64,000 nucleotides of DNA from Halarchaeum nitratireducens. Lineage in GTDB: Archaea > Halobacteriota > Halobacteria > Halobacteriales > Halobacteriaceae. This document shows positions 17,377 to 25,422 of the stretch, piece by piece. The notes below the pieces were generated by a model. It searched no databases, was not told the origin of the DNA, and was given only the letters and a program-made list of their open reading frames with translations. The stretch is from contig NZ_BMOQ01000004.1 of NCBI RefSeq assembly GCF_014647155.1, forward strand, positions 248,001-312,000. The letters are read 5' to 3'. The translations under genes and the position numbers were made by a program. How positions within the stretch are numbered: the first letter of the stretch is position 1; the number at the start of each line of letters is the position of its first letter.

Positions 17377-17459
17377 CGGGCCGGGAGGGAATTGAACTGG
17401 ACGAGACGGTCCTCGCGCCGCCCGGCTGCGACTCGCGTGCTCAATTCCCTCTAGGCCGC
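17377..17459 (-). repeat. Copy of the tRNA-Lys 3' end with an inverted partner
   Basis: Positions 17377-17397 repeat, base for base over 21 bp, the tRNA-Lys 3' end at 17512-17532 (T-arm and acceptor strand plus discriminator). An 11-bp perfect inverted partner lies at 17441-17451 (pairing with 17385-17395). After a 2-nt mismatch, GGCC at 17454-17457 can pair with 17379-17382. The rest of a tRNA is missing. It could be an integration scar (attR-like), a tRNA-derived pseudogene, or a hairpin RNA of its own. Confidence 0.6.
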
Positions 17460-17511
17460 TCCGATCGTCACGGACGACACGCTCTACGTGTCGTCGGTTC
17501 CTCGAAAGAAG

Positions 17512-17585
17512 CGGGCCGGGAGGGAATTGAACCCCCGACCGTCTGATTAAGAGTCAGACGCTCTGCCTAACTGAGCTACCGGCCC
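17512..17585 (-). tRNA. tRNA-Lys (anticodon CTT)
   Basis: 74 nt. Acceptor stem GGGCCGG/CCGGCCC is fully paired, D-arm GCTC...GAGC, anticodon stem TCTGA/TCAGA with loop CTCTTAA (anticodon CTT), T-loop TTCAATT closed by a 5-bp stem with one G-T pair, discriminator G. CCA is not encoded. No intron is seen. A TATA-like AAACTTATTTGA lies about 28-40 nt upstream. Confidence 0.96.
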
Positions 17586-17611
17586 AACGCATCCACGACT
17601 TACCGCGGGGT

Positions 17612-17625
17612 AGTCAAATAAGTTT
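17612..17625 (-). promoter_or_regulatory. Promoter of tRNA-Lys
   Basis: GAAACTTATTTGAC-like AT-rich patch on the minus strand, 27-40 nt before the tRNA 5' end. Confidence 0.55.
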
Positions 17626-17690
17626 CTTTCCGGTGACGACGTGCGTGGCGCTGGCACGCCGAGCGAGACGCGGTCGCACCCGCTGTCGGG

Positions 17691-17700
17691 AGCGTTAAGT
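17691..17700 (+). promoter_or_regulatory. Promoter of the RCK-DHH gene
   Basis: AGCGTTAAGT, 25-34 nt before the ATG at 17725. Confidence 0.45.
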
Positions 17701-17724
17701 GACGCCGCGCGGTAGCGAGCCGTA

Positions 17725-19188
17725 ATGAGTAGCCGGGCTACGATCTCGTCCATGTCGACGTACGCGATCCTCGGTTGCGGGAGCGTCGGTCACGCGGTCG
17801 CCGAGGAGCTCGTCGAGCGCGGGAAGGACGTGCTCATCGTCGACCGGGACGAGTCCCGGGTGGAGGCGTTGCGCGATCAGGACCTGAATGCGCAGGCCGC
17901 GGACATCCGCGACGAAGAGGTCGCCGCGCTCGTCGCCGACCGCGACGTCGTCCTCGTGATGGCCTCCGACGTCGAAGCCAACGAGGCTGCGGTGCGGAAC
18001 ATCCGCTCGCGCGACGACGAACAGTTCCTCGTCGTCCGCGCGAGCGATCCGGTCTCCAGCGACGAGCTCACCGGGCTCGGCGCGGACGTCGTCATCAACC
18101 CCTCCTCCGTCATCGCGGACGCCGCCCTCCACGCCCTCGAATCGGGCGAGCTCGAATACAAGGCCCGGCAGCTCGCCGAGGTCATCGAGGGGACGACCGA
18201 CCGGCTCGCCATCGTCACCCACGACAACCCCGACCCGGATTCGATCGCCGCGGCGGCGGCGCTCCAGTCCATCGCGGACCACCTCGGCGTCGGTGCGGAC
18301 ATCCTCTACTTCGGCGAGATCGGCCACCAGGAGAACCGGGCGTTCGTCAACCTCCTCGACATCGAACTCACGCCGTACGACGACGTCGACATCGACGATT
18401 ACGACACGATCGCGCTCGTCGACCCCGCGAAGGCCGGCGAGATGCAGGTCGAGGGCTCCATCGATGTCTTCATCGATCACTACGAGGCCGACGACGAGAT
18501 CGAGGCCGAGTTCGTCGACGTCCGTCCGAACGTCTCGGCGACGTCCACGATCCTCACGAAGTACATCCAGGAGTTCGACCTATCGGTCTCCCAAGAGGTG
18601 GCGACGGCGCTCCTCTACGGGATCCGCGCGGAGACGCTCGACTTCCGGCGCGAGACGACGCCCGCGGACCTGACGGCCGCCGCGTACCTCTACCCGTTCG
18701 CGGATCACGACGTCTTAGAGCAGGTCGAGTCGCCGAACATGAGCCCAGAGACCCTCGACGTGCTCGCGGAGGCGATCACGAACCGCGACGTCCAGGGGAG
18801 CCACCTCGTCAGCGACGCGGGCTTCATCCGGGACCGGGACGCGCTCGCGCAGGCCGCCCAGCAGCTCCTCAATCTGGAGGGAATCACGACGACGGCCGTC
18901 TTCGGCATCGTCGACGACACCATCTACCTCGCGGCGCGCTCGAAGGACATCCGGATGAACATCGGCAAGGTCCTCCAAGACGCCTTCCACGACATCGGCG
19001 AGGCCGGCGGACACTCGACGCAGGGGTCCGCGGAGATCCCGCTCGGGATCTTCACGGGGATCGAGACGTCCGAGGAGAACCGCGAGACCCTCTTGGGGCT
19101 CACCGAGGAGGCGGTGAAGCGCAAGCTCTTCGACGCGATGGGCGTCGATCAGGAGGCGACGTCCTCGGGGCAGAACGGGAGCAGCTAG
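17725..19188 (+). CDS. TrkA-N (RCK) and DHH phosphoesterase fusion protein
   Basis: 487 residues. An N-terminal Rossmann-type TrkA-N domain (YAILGCGSVGHAVAEEL at about 13-29) is fused to a DHH-DHHA1 phosphoesterase. DHH motifs are THDNPDPDSIAAAAAL, IALVDPAKAG, and FIDHYEADDE, with the DHHA1 glycine motif EAGGHSTQGSAEIPLG near the end. DHH enzymes hydrolyse cyclic dinucleotides, nanoRNA or similar. The fused NAD-binding domain suggests ligand-gated control. This architecture is conserved in haloarchaea, but the substrate is unknown. ATG 17752 is a possible internal start that would drop nine residues. Its stop overlaps that of the convergent PRC-barrel gene. Confidence 0.87.
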   Translation: MSSRATISSMSTYAILGCGSVGHAVAEELVERGKDVLIVDRDESRVEALRDQDLNAQAADIRDEEVAALVADRDVVLVMASDVEANEAAVRNIRSRDDEQFLVVRASDPVSSDELTGLGADVVINPSSVIADAALHALESGELEYKARQLAEVIEGTTDRLAIVTHDNPDPDSIAAAAALQSIADHLGVGADILYFGEIGHQENRAFVNLLDIELTPYDDVDIDDYDTIALVDPAKAGEMQVEGSIDVFIDHYEADDEIEAEFVDVRPNVSATSTILTKYIQEFDLSVSQEVATALLYGIRAETLDFRRETTPADLTAAAYLYPFADHDVLEQVESPNMSPETLDVLAEAITNRDVQGSHLVSDAGFIRDRDALAQAAQQLLNLEGITTTAVFGIVDDTIYLAARSKDIRMNIGKVLQDAFHDIGEAGGHSTQGSAEIPLGIFTGIETSEENRETLLGLTEEAVKRKLFDAMGVDQEATSSGQNGSS

Positions 19189-19475
19189 GCCATCGCGTGG
19201 TCGGCCTCGTCGTCCGACTTGAGGCGCTCGACGATGTCGTTGATGAGCACGACGTCGCCGACGGCGCGCACCCACCGGTAGGGGACGATGACGCCGCGTC
19301 GCCCGGTGTCGTAGTCCGAGAACAGATCGGGGTTGAGTTCGCCGAGCGCGAGGCCGTTGACGACCTCGGCGTCGAGGTCGAGTTGGATGTCCTCGATCTC
19401 GCCGACGAAGACGCCGTTGTTCGAGTAGACCTCGCGGCCGACGAGCGACGTGATCTCCTGCGGTGTGTCGTCCAT
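19185..19475 (-). CDS. PRC-barrel domain protein, CdpB-like
   Basis: 96 residues forming one PRC-barrel: EITSLVGREVYSNNGVFVGEIEDIQLDLD near the start and RRGVIVPYRWVRAVGDVVLINDIVERL near the end. Small haloarchaeal PRC-barrel proteins of this size include CdpB1 and CdpB2, which stabilise the FtsZ division ring through SepF. The similarity in size and layout is suggestive, not proof. The TATA-like AGAGTTAAGAG at 19497-19507 overlaps the stop codon of the upstream aminotransferase gene. The gene converges on the DHH gene with a 4-bp stop overlap. Confidence 0.8.
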   Translation of the reverse strand: MDDTPQEITSLVGREVYSNNGVFVGEIEDIQLDLDAEVVNGLALGELNPDLFSDYDTGRRGVIVPYRWVRAVGDVVLINDIVERLKSDDEADHAMA

Positions 19476-19496
19476 GTCCGCTCCGAAGGTGCGCCG

Positions 19497-19507
19497 CCTC
19501 TTAACTC
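19497..19507 (-). promoter_or_regulatory. Promoter of the PRC-barrel gene
   Basis: AGAGTTAAGAG on the minus strand, 22-32 nt before the ATG at 19475. It includes the TAA stop of the aminotransferase. Confidence 0.5.
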
Positions 19508-20628
19508 TTGGAGCTATCGGGCGCGTCGAGCAGGCTCGCGAGGGCGCGGAGCGCGGCGTCCATGTCGGTCGGCGCGCGCCCGAGGCTGAGACGGACGCGC
19601 GCGTCGTCCTCAAAGAACCGTCCGGGGGCGAGCAGGATGCCGTCCTCCCACGCGCGCTCGACGAGCTCGTCGGCGTCGACGCCCGTCAGTTCGAGGAAGG
19701 CGAACGTGCTGCCGTCGGCGACGAACCCCTCGACGTCGTCGCGCGCCGCGACGAACTCCGCGAGCAGCGCCGAGTTCTCCGCGAGCAGCGCACGCTGCTC
19801 GGCGAGCAGGTCCTCGACGTGGTGGAACGCGCGCATCCCGTACGCCCGCGAGACGTCGGCGACCCCGGGGACGTGGTGGGCGACCTCGCGGGCCCGCTCA
19901 ATGAAGTCGGCGTCCGCGACGAGCCAGCCGATCCGGAGGTCGCCGAGGCCGAGGAACTTCGTGAGCGATCCCGTGACGACGGCGTCGTCGAGGCCCGCGG
20001 CCGTCGGTCCGCCGAGCGCGCCGTCCGGACGCACCTGCTCCTCGGTGACGAACGGGGCGTACACCTCGTCGACGAGCAGGCGGGCGTCGTACGCGCTCGC
20101 GTTGGCGGCGACGTCGGCGAGCGTCTCGCGGTCGGCCAGTCGCCCGCTGGGGTTGTGGCGGTTCGTGATCGTGACGAGGCTCGTGTCGGACGTGAGTGCC
20201 TTTTCGACGCGCTCTGGGACGAGCTGGTAGTCGTCCTCCCGGAGGAACCGATCGACGGCCGCGTCGAACGCCGCCGGCGTCCGGCGGTGGGGTTCGTAGC
20301 CCGGCTTCTCGACGAGCGCGCGCTGGCGTTCGTCCGCGCGCTCGCTCGTCGGGTCTGCGTCGAGCGCGGTGGCGGTGGCGAGGAAGTTCGCGTGGCTCGC
20401 GCCCGCGGTCACGAGGACGCACTCGGGATCGACGCCGTACTCGCTCGCGATCTGCAACTCGAGGGTGGCGCCGACCGGCGGGTCGGAGCGTCCTTCCAGC
20501 GCCGGCGGAACGGTCGCGGGTCGCTCCTGCGTCTCCGTGACGCCGCGCAGGTCGCTGGACCCGAGATCGTACATGGCGACGTCCGGGCGACCCCGGAGCC
20601 ACTCCAGATACTCGATGTGGGGGAACAT
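19501..20628 (-). CDS. Class I/II pyridoxal-phosphate aminotransferase
   Basis: 375 residues. VLVTAGASHANFLATATAL marks the start of the cofactor domain, NRHNPSGRLADRETL is the NPxG motif, LLVDEVYAPF the Asp/Tyr pair that binds the PLP pyridine, and TGSLTKFLGLGDLRIGW contains the Schiff-base Lys (SLTKFLG) and phosphate-binding Arg (RIGW). The amino-acid specificity is not evident. The ATG at 20628 starts at MFPHIEYLEWL. It is 42 bp downstream of a membrane protein gene on the same strand. Confidence 0.85.
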   Translation of the reverse strand: MFPHIEYLEWLRGRPDVAMYDLGSSDLRGVTETQERPATVPPALEGRSDPPVGATLELQIASEYGVDPECVLVTAGASHANFLATATALDADPTSERADERQRALVEKPGYEPHRRTPAAFDAAVDRFLREDDYQLVPERVEKALTSDTSLVTITNRHNPSGRLADRETLADVAANASAYDARLLVDEVYAPFVTEEQVRPDGALGGPTAAGLDDAVVTGSLTKFLGLGDLRIGWLVADADFIERAREVAHHVPGVADVSRAYGMRAFHHVEDLLAEQRALLAENSALLAEFVAARDDVEGFVADGSTFAFLELTGVDADELVERAWEDGILLAPGRFFEDDARVRLSLGRAPTDMDAALRALASLLDAPDSSKS

Positions 20629-20670
20629 ACAGTCGCTTTCACACGCGCCGCCCAAAGCCGTTGTCGCTCG

Positions 20671-21561
20671 CTACGCCGGGTAGTCGTACGGGACGTCGAG
20701 TCGGTCGAGCACGAGCAGCGAGTGGACGCGGAGGTAGGCGCTCGCGGGCCCGCGGAGACAGAGGAGGTAACAGCCGGTGCCGACGGCCGCGATGGCGATC
20801 GCCACGACGCCCGCGGCCGCACCGACCGATCCCCCGAGGGCGGTCGCGCCGTACGCGAGCGCGAACGGGAGGGCGAACGCCCCGGCGACGACGCTCCCGG
20901 CGACGACGTACGCGACGCCGAGGCAGGCGCGGACGACGAGGTAGACGCCGAACTCCCCGGGGGCGGCGGCGAGCGCCGGGCGGACGAGCCGCCATCCCGC
21001 CCTGACGCCGCCCTCGCCGCGGGCCATCAGCGGGACGACGAACGACGTCGTGAGCGCGGAGGCGGCGAGCGCGCTCACGACGAGCGCGCCCACGACGGGA
21101 ACGCAGATGGCCGTGAGAACGATCGCGACCGCGGAGCCGTCCCGCGCCGCGGCGACGATCCCGGCGACGAACGCGCCGACCGGGACGACGACGAGCGCGC
21201 CGAGACAACACCGGAAGCCGAAGAGTCGGGCCCCGTCGCCGACGTGCGAGACGAGCGATCGGCGGAGTCGATCGCCGTCCGGCTCGACGAAGTCGACGAG
21301 AAGGAACTCGAAGACGGAGGCGACGAACCCGACGGCGAGGAGCGCCGCGAGGAGCGCGAGCGCCCGAGGTGCCGGCGCCGGGACGTCGAAGGCGTTCAGC
21401 GGGAGCGTCACGATGCCGACGCCGGGCGGCCGGACGGACGTCCCTCCGGCGAAGACGGCGAGGAGCGCGAGTCGGAGCCAGACGCCCGCACGGACGGGAC
21501 GGAGGAGATCGCGCGTTTCGGTAAACGCGCGGTGGAGCGTCTCGACGGCGTACCACGACAT
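20671..21561 (-). CDS. Polytopic membrane protein, unknown function
   Basis: 296 residues with about six hydrophobic segments. LLRPVRAGVWLRLALLAVFAGG at the N-terminus and repeated glycine/alanine-rich helices are typical of haloarchaeal families that resemble the DUF7544/DUF7847 group of glycerophosphoryl-diester-like membrane domains. No catalytic residues are recognisable. The TATA-like region GTCTTTTTCCC lies about 25-35 nt before the ATG at 21561. Confidence 0.65.
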   Translation of the reverse strand: MSWYAVETLHRAFTETRDLLRPVRAGVWLRLALLAVFAGGTSVRPPGVGIVTLPLNAFDVPAPAPRALALLAALLAVGFVASVFEFLLVDFVEPDGDRLRRSLVSHVGDGARLFGFRCCLGALVVVPVGAFVAGIVAAARDGSAVAIVLTAICVPVVGALVVSALAASALTTSFVVPLMARGEGGVRAGWRLVRPALAAAPGEFGVYLVVRACLGVAYVVAGSVVAGAFALPFALAYGATALGGSVGAAAGVVAIAIAAVGTGCYLLCLRGPASAYLRVHSLLVLDRLDVPYDYPA

Positions 21562-21666
21562 ACCCGGTCCTGGATGCGACGGGGGAAAAAGACGACGACC
21601 ACCGCGATCGCGGCGGCGACGCGACGGTGGGGACGACGACGCCCGCCGGTCCGAGAACCCCCGAAC

Positions 21667-21682
21667 TTTAGGCCAACCGAAA
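21667..21682. promoter_or_regulatory. Palindrome resembling a DtxR/SirR-type metal-repressor box
   Basis: TTTAGGCCAACCGAAA: the half-sites TTTAGG and TTTCGG (reverse of CCGAAA) match in five of six positions around a 4-bp centre. It lies 58 nt before the ZIP transporter start. Haloarchaeal DtxR-family regulators bind palindromes with a TTAGG-like half-site, so metal control of the transporter is plausible. Confidence 0.35.
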
Positions 21683-21739
21683 ACAAATTTTTCACAAAGA
21701 GAAAAACCAAGTGGGTAGAGTGGCAAATCCGACGTGAGG

Positions 21740-22606
21740 ATGGATGTCTTCGCAGCCTACGCGTTCGTCTTCGTCGCGGGCCTCGTCACTTGTCTCGCCA
21801 CCGGGATCGGGGCGTTCCCGTTCTTCGTCGTTGATGACGTCTCCGAGCGGTGGACCGTCGCCCTCTGGGGGCTCGCGTCCGGCATCATGCTCGCCGCGTC
21901 GGGCTTCGGGCTCCTCCGCGAGGGGCTCGCGCTCACCGTCGGTCTCCCCGCGGTCCTCGTCGCCGGCGTCGCCGTCGGCGTCGCCCTCGTCGTCGTCTCG
22001 AACGCGATTCTCGACCGCCTCGACGTCGGCGGGCACGAGCACAGTGGTGAGCACGACCACGAACGCGAGCACGAACCCGACACGCACCTCGATCCCGAGG
22101 CCGTCGCCGAGGGCGACGCGAAGAAGCTCGCGCTCATCCTCGGCGTCCTCACGGTCCACTCGTTCCCCGAAGGCGTCGCCATCGGCGTCTCCTTCGCCGA
22201 GATGGGGCTTCAGGGCGGCGTCCCGTTCTTCGGCCTCTCCGTCCCGCTCCTCGCGCTCGTGATGACGGTCGCCATCAGCGTCCACAACGTCCCCGAGGGG
22301 CTCGCCATCTCGATCCCGCTCAAGGCCATGGACGTCTCGAAGTGGCGGATGGTCGGCGCCGCCGTCTTCTCCAGCCTCCCCCAGCCTATCGGGGCCGTCA
22401 TCGCCTTCGCGTTCGTCACGTGGGCGTACGACTTCCTCCCCTTCGGCTACGGCTTCGCCGCCGGCGCGATGATCTACCTCGTTCTCACCGAGTTCGTCCC
22501 CGAGGCCCTCGAGGCCGGGCGGGGTCTCGACGGGCACGGCTACCTGGAGCTCGCGCTCGGCGTCGTCGCCGGCTTCGCCGTCATGGTTCCGCTGCTCTTC
22601 GTCTGA
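21740..22606 (+). CDS. ZIP family divalent metal transporter
   Basis: 288 residues with about eight membrane helices. The metal-binding helices carry LTVHSFPEGVAIGVSF (HSxPEG) and ISVHNVPEGLAIS (HNxPEG). A His/Asp/Glu-rich cytoplasmic loop, GGHEHSGEHDHEREHEPD, lies between helices 3 and 4. Both are hallmarks of ZIP carriers for zinc, iron or manganese. The ATG at 21740 is preferred over the GTG at 21734. The promoter region is unusually AT-rich (21684-21715) and includes a possible metal-repressor palindrome. Confidence 0.9.
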   Translation: MDVFAAYAFVFVAGLVTCLATGIGAFPFFVVDDVSERWTVALWGLASGIMLAASGFGLLREGLALTVGLPAVLVAGVAVGVALVVVSNAILDRLDVGGHEHSGEHDHEREHEPDTHLDPEAVAEGDAKKLALILGVLTVHSFPEGVAIGVSFAEMGLQGGVPFFGLSVPLLALVMTVAISVHNVPEGLAISIPLKAMDVSKWRMVGAAVFSSLPQPIGAVIAFAFVTWAYDFLPFGYGFAAGAMIYLVLTEFVPEALEAGRGLDGHGYLELALGVVAGFAVMVPLLFV

Positions 22607-22634
22607 GGCCGTCGCGGGACGAGGCGGAGAGGGC

Positions 22635-24191
22635 CTAGTCCCCCTTCACGTAGCGCTCGTAGGCGGAGTCGAACGCCTCGTCCTCCTCGGTGAGCTGGTC
22701 CCACTCGTCGAGGCCGCGTTCCTCCCGGGTGCCCTCGACGGTGTTGTCGAGGACGAACGCGATGAGGCCGCCGACGGCCATCCCGGTCCCGCCGACGACG
22801 TAGACGGTGTCCGAGATCGCCTGCACGCCGAGGATCGGCCCCAGGATCGGCGTGCTCGCCATGCCGGCCTGGAAGGCGCTCGCGCTCTCGACGTTGCCCA
22901 TGTACGCCGGCAGCGCGAGCCCGCAGAAGAGCGCGAGCCCGACGATGAAGACGTTCCGCGAGCTGTCGAGATCGACGTGTTTGAGGTTCGAGAGGCCGAC
23001 GGCCGCGATCTGCCCGAACATAGCGATGTAGAGGCCGCCGATGATCGGATCGGGGATGGTGGTGATGAGCGCGCCGAAGTACCCGACGAACCCGACGACG
23101 AGCATGAGGACGGCCCCGATCTGAATGACGTAGCGCGAGGCGACGCCGGTGAGACCGATGGCGCCGATGTTCTCCGAGTAGGACGTCGAGCCGTTTCCGG
23201 TGCCCATGATTCCAGCGAAGAGGGTGGCGAGGCCCTCGGTACCGATGCCGTGGTTGATTCGGCGCGCGGACGGCGCGCGCTCACCGGCGAGGCGCGCGAC
23301 GGCGTGATAGTCGCCGAAGGACTCGATCATGGAGGCGAGGACGCCCGCGAACATCCCGATGATGAAGGACGTCTGGAAGGTCGGCATCCCCCACTGGAGC
23401 GGCATCGGGACCTGCACGAGGGGGGCGTTCGCCACGGTCGAGAGGTCGACGAACGCGGCGGACCCGCTCGGGATGATCCCGGTGACCGAGAGGGCGGTGG
23501 CGATCACCCACGCGGCGACGATCCCGAGGAGGACGGGGTAGAGCCGGAAGATCCGGTGGGAGTCGTCGAGGTACTGACTGAAGAGGACGATGAGGACGAC
23601 GGTCAGCCCGACGAGCCACCACGCCTGTCCCGCCATCGTGACCTGCGGGGCGCTGAAGAGCGAGAGACCGATGAGCGCGATGGTAGGCGCGATGACGACC
23701 GGCGAGAGGTACCGCTTCAGCCACCCCATGACGCCGAAGTAGCCGAACGCCACCTCGACGATCCCGCCGACGATGATCGCGCCCTGTAGGGCCACGATCG
23801 ACTGTTGCCACTGCCCGGGTCCGGTCCCGACGAACCCGATGATGGCGATGGCGGGCGCGAGCATCGAGAACGTCGCCCCCTGCACGATCGGATAGCGGTT
23901 TCCGACGATCGTCTGGAGGAGCGTGGCGACCCCGGAGACGACGAAGAACGTCCCGATGTAGAGGGGCTGATACTCCGAGGGCATCCCCATCGCGCCCGCG
24001 AGCGCGAGCGGGACGGCGATGTTCGCGCCGACCATCGTGAGGTAGTGCTGGAGGCCGAGCAGCACCGACTCCCCCGTCGGTGGCCGCTCGTCGACGCCGT
24101 ATTCGACGTCGTCGGACCGTTCGACCGACTCGGTCCCAGGTTCGCCCGCCAACCCCTCGGGGGGCGTCTCCGGGTTCGTGTCTCCTGCCAT
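22635..24191 (-). CDS. Nucleobase:cation symporter-2 family permease (xanthine/uracil type)
   Basis: 518 residues with about 12-14 membrane segments. The family features are QHYLTMVGANIAVPLALAGA at the start, GNRYPIVQGATFSMLAPA and FGDYHAVARLAGERAPSARRINHGIGTEGL, and SYSENIGAIGLTGVASR. It imports uracil, xanthine or a related base with a cation. The acidic N-terminal 40 residues are cytosolic. The start is ATG at 24191; an upstream GTG at 24200 is possible. It is divergent from the nitrilase gene. Confidence 0.88.
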   Translation of the reverse strand: MAGDTNPETPPEGLAGEPGTESVERSDDVEYGVDERPPTGESVLLGLQHYLTMVGANIAVPLALAGAMGMPSEYQPLYIGTFFVVSGVATLLQTIVGNRYPIVQGATFSMLAPAIAIIGFVGTGPGQWQQSIVALQGAIIVGGIVEVAFGYFGVMGWLKRYLSPVVIAPTIALIGLSLFSAPQVTMAGQAWWLVGLTVVLIVLFSQYLDDSHRIFRLYPVLLGIVAAWVIATALSVTGIIPSGSAAFVDLSTVANAPLVQVPMPLQWGMPTFQTSFIIGMFAGVLASMIESFGDYHAVARLAGERAPSARRINHGIGTEGLATLFAGIMGTGNGSTSYSENIGAIGLTGVASRYVIQIGAVLMLVVGFVGYFGALITTIPDPIIGGLYIAMFGQIAAVGLSNLKHVDLDSSRNVFIVGLALFCGLALPAYMGNVESASAFQAGMASTPILGPILGVQAISDTVYVVGGTGMAVGGLIAFVLDNTVEGTREERGLDEWDQLTEEDEAFDSAYERYVKGD

Positions 24192-24220
24192 GCGTACCAC
24201 CACATCGGTGCTCGCGGCGC

Positions 24221-24230
24221 CGGTTAAGGG
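24221..24230 (-). promoter_or_regulatory. Promoter of the nucleobase permease
   Basis: CCCTTAACCG on the minus strand, 30-39 nt before the ATG at 24191. Confidence 0.45.
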
Positions 24231-24287
24231 TGTTGTGTCGTCGAACGGGGGCGGGACGCCTTTGTCGGTTCGCGCCGTGGACCTGCC

Positions 24288-25061
24288 GTGTCCGCACCCA
24301 CCGTCGCCGCCTGTCAGCACGCCATCGCCGACTGTGACCCCGCGGCGAACGTCGCCACCGTTCGCACGCGCCTCGCCGGCCTCGCCGACCGCGTCGACGT
24401 CGCCGTCTTCCCCGAGTACGCCCTCACGGGATTCGTCGCGGACGACCGCGTCAGCGACGCGGCGCTCGCGCGCGACGGGGCCGAACTGGCGACGATCGCC
24501 GACGCCGCGGAGAGGGCCGAAACCGCCGCGCTCGTCGGCTTCGTCGAGGACGCCGGCGACGGACTGTACAACACCCTCGGATACCTCGGACGCGACGGCG
24601 AGCGATCGTACTACCGCAAGCGGCACCTCTGGGGCGACGAGACCGATGTGCTCGACGCGGGAGACCGGCGGACCGTCGTCGAGACGCCGGTCGGTCGAAC
24701 GGCGTTCCTGACCTGCTACGACCTCAACTTCGTCCGCGAGAGCGCGGCGCTGGTCGACGCGGACGTCGACGCGCTCTTCGTGCCGGGCGCGTGGCCGGCC
24801 GTCCACGCGTCGAACTGGGACCTCCTCCTGCGGGCGCGCGCCCTCGACGGCGTCCGCTGGGTCGTCGGCTGCGGCCGGACGGGCGCGCGGACGCTCGGCG
24901 ATCCCTGCGAGTACGCGGGGCGTTCCGCCGTCGTGCGCCCCGACGGAACGGTCCGCGCGCGCCTCGGCCGTGACGAGCGCGATCTCGTCGCGCCGCTCGA
25001 CCCCGCGATCCTCGCTGAGCAACGGGCTCTCGTCGGGAGCGTCGGCGAGTCGCGGGAGTGA
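24288..25061 (+). CDS. Carbon-nitrogen hydrolase (nitrilase superfamily)
   Basis: 257 residues starting at GTG. The Glu-Lys-Cys triad is visible: FPEYALTGF (Glu near 43), YRKRHLW (Lys near 108) and FLTCYDLNF (Cys near 143). It probably hydrolyses an amide; omega-amidase or carbamoylase activities occur in this branch. The divergent nucleobase permease suggests use in pyrimidine or ureide breakdown, which is inference. Confidence 0.85.
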   Translation: MSAPTVAACQHAIADCDPAANVATVRTRLAGLADRVDVAVFPEYALTGFVADDRVSDAALARDGAELATIADAAERAETAALVGFVEDAGDGLYNTLGYLGRDGERSYYRKRHLWGDETDVLDAGDRRTVVETPVGRTAFLTCYDLNFVRESAALVDADVDALFVPGAWPAVHASNWDLLLRARALDGVRWVVGCGRTGARTLGDPCEYAGRSAVVRPDGTVRARLGRDERDLVAPLDPAILAEQRALVGSVGESRE

Positions 25062-25113
25062 TCGGCGCGGCCGTAAGGACGTAGTGTCGTGGGCGCGTTC
25101 CGTGCGCCGAGGT

Positions 25114-25347
25114 ATGAGCGACGACGACATCGACGTCGAGGTGGAAGTCGAAGTGGAGATCGATCGGGACGAGCTCGAAGTCGAACTGGGGTCGTCCAGC
25201 GAGGCCGAGGCCGAACTGTCGGTCGGAGGCGCGGCGGTCGAAGTCGAGATCGAGGTCGAACGCCACGGCGACCCCAGGGCGACGTCGGACGAGGTCGACG
25301 GGGACGACGGGACGGTCCCCGTCGCGGACCATCCCGACGACGAGTAA
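25114..25347 (+). CDS. Small acidic beta-repeat protein, unknown
   Basis: 77 residues of alternating hydrophobic and acidic residues (DIDVEVEVEVEIDRDELEVE, later AVEVEIEVE) with a central Ser/Glu/Ala-rich stretch and an Asp-rich tail. The strict alternation would give amphipathic beta-strands. There is no recognised domain. It sits between the nitrilase and the OYE gene on the same strand. Confidence 0.5.
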   Translation: MSDDDIDVEVEVEVEIDRDELEVELGSSSEAEAELSVGGAAVEVEIEVERHGDPRATSDEVDGDDGTVPVADHPDDE

Positions 25348-25422
25348 CGCGGCCTCGGGCGGATGGCGGCAATCGCCCCCGCGTCCGCCGGCCCTTTTCG
25401 GGTCCGCGACTACTCTCACACG

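Larger units (their letters stand above)
16924..17510. other. Noncoding interval with structured elements
   Basis: About 590 bp between metE2 and tRNA-Lys with no convincing protein gene; the small frames present have no family features. It contains a TATA-like element (17111-17120), a nested inverted repeat listed as a candidate ncRNA, and a copy plus an inverted partial copy of the tRNA-Lys 3' end (17377-17459). Confidence 0.6.

Noticed and set aside
17377-17459. A second tRNA gene
   Set aside because: Only the T-arm and acceptor end match; no D-arm or anticodon arm can be folded. Treated as a duplicated fragment.
24192-25130. N-terminal extension of the nucleobase permease by about 310 residues
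   Set aside because: The extension overlaps the nitrilase gene antisense and is low-complexity; the membrane protein begins at 24191 with a normal acidic N-terminus and has a TATA box just upstream.
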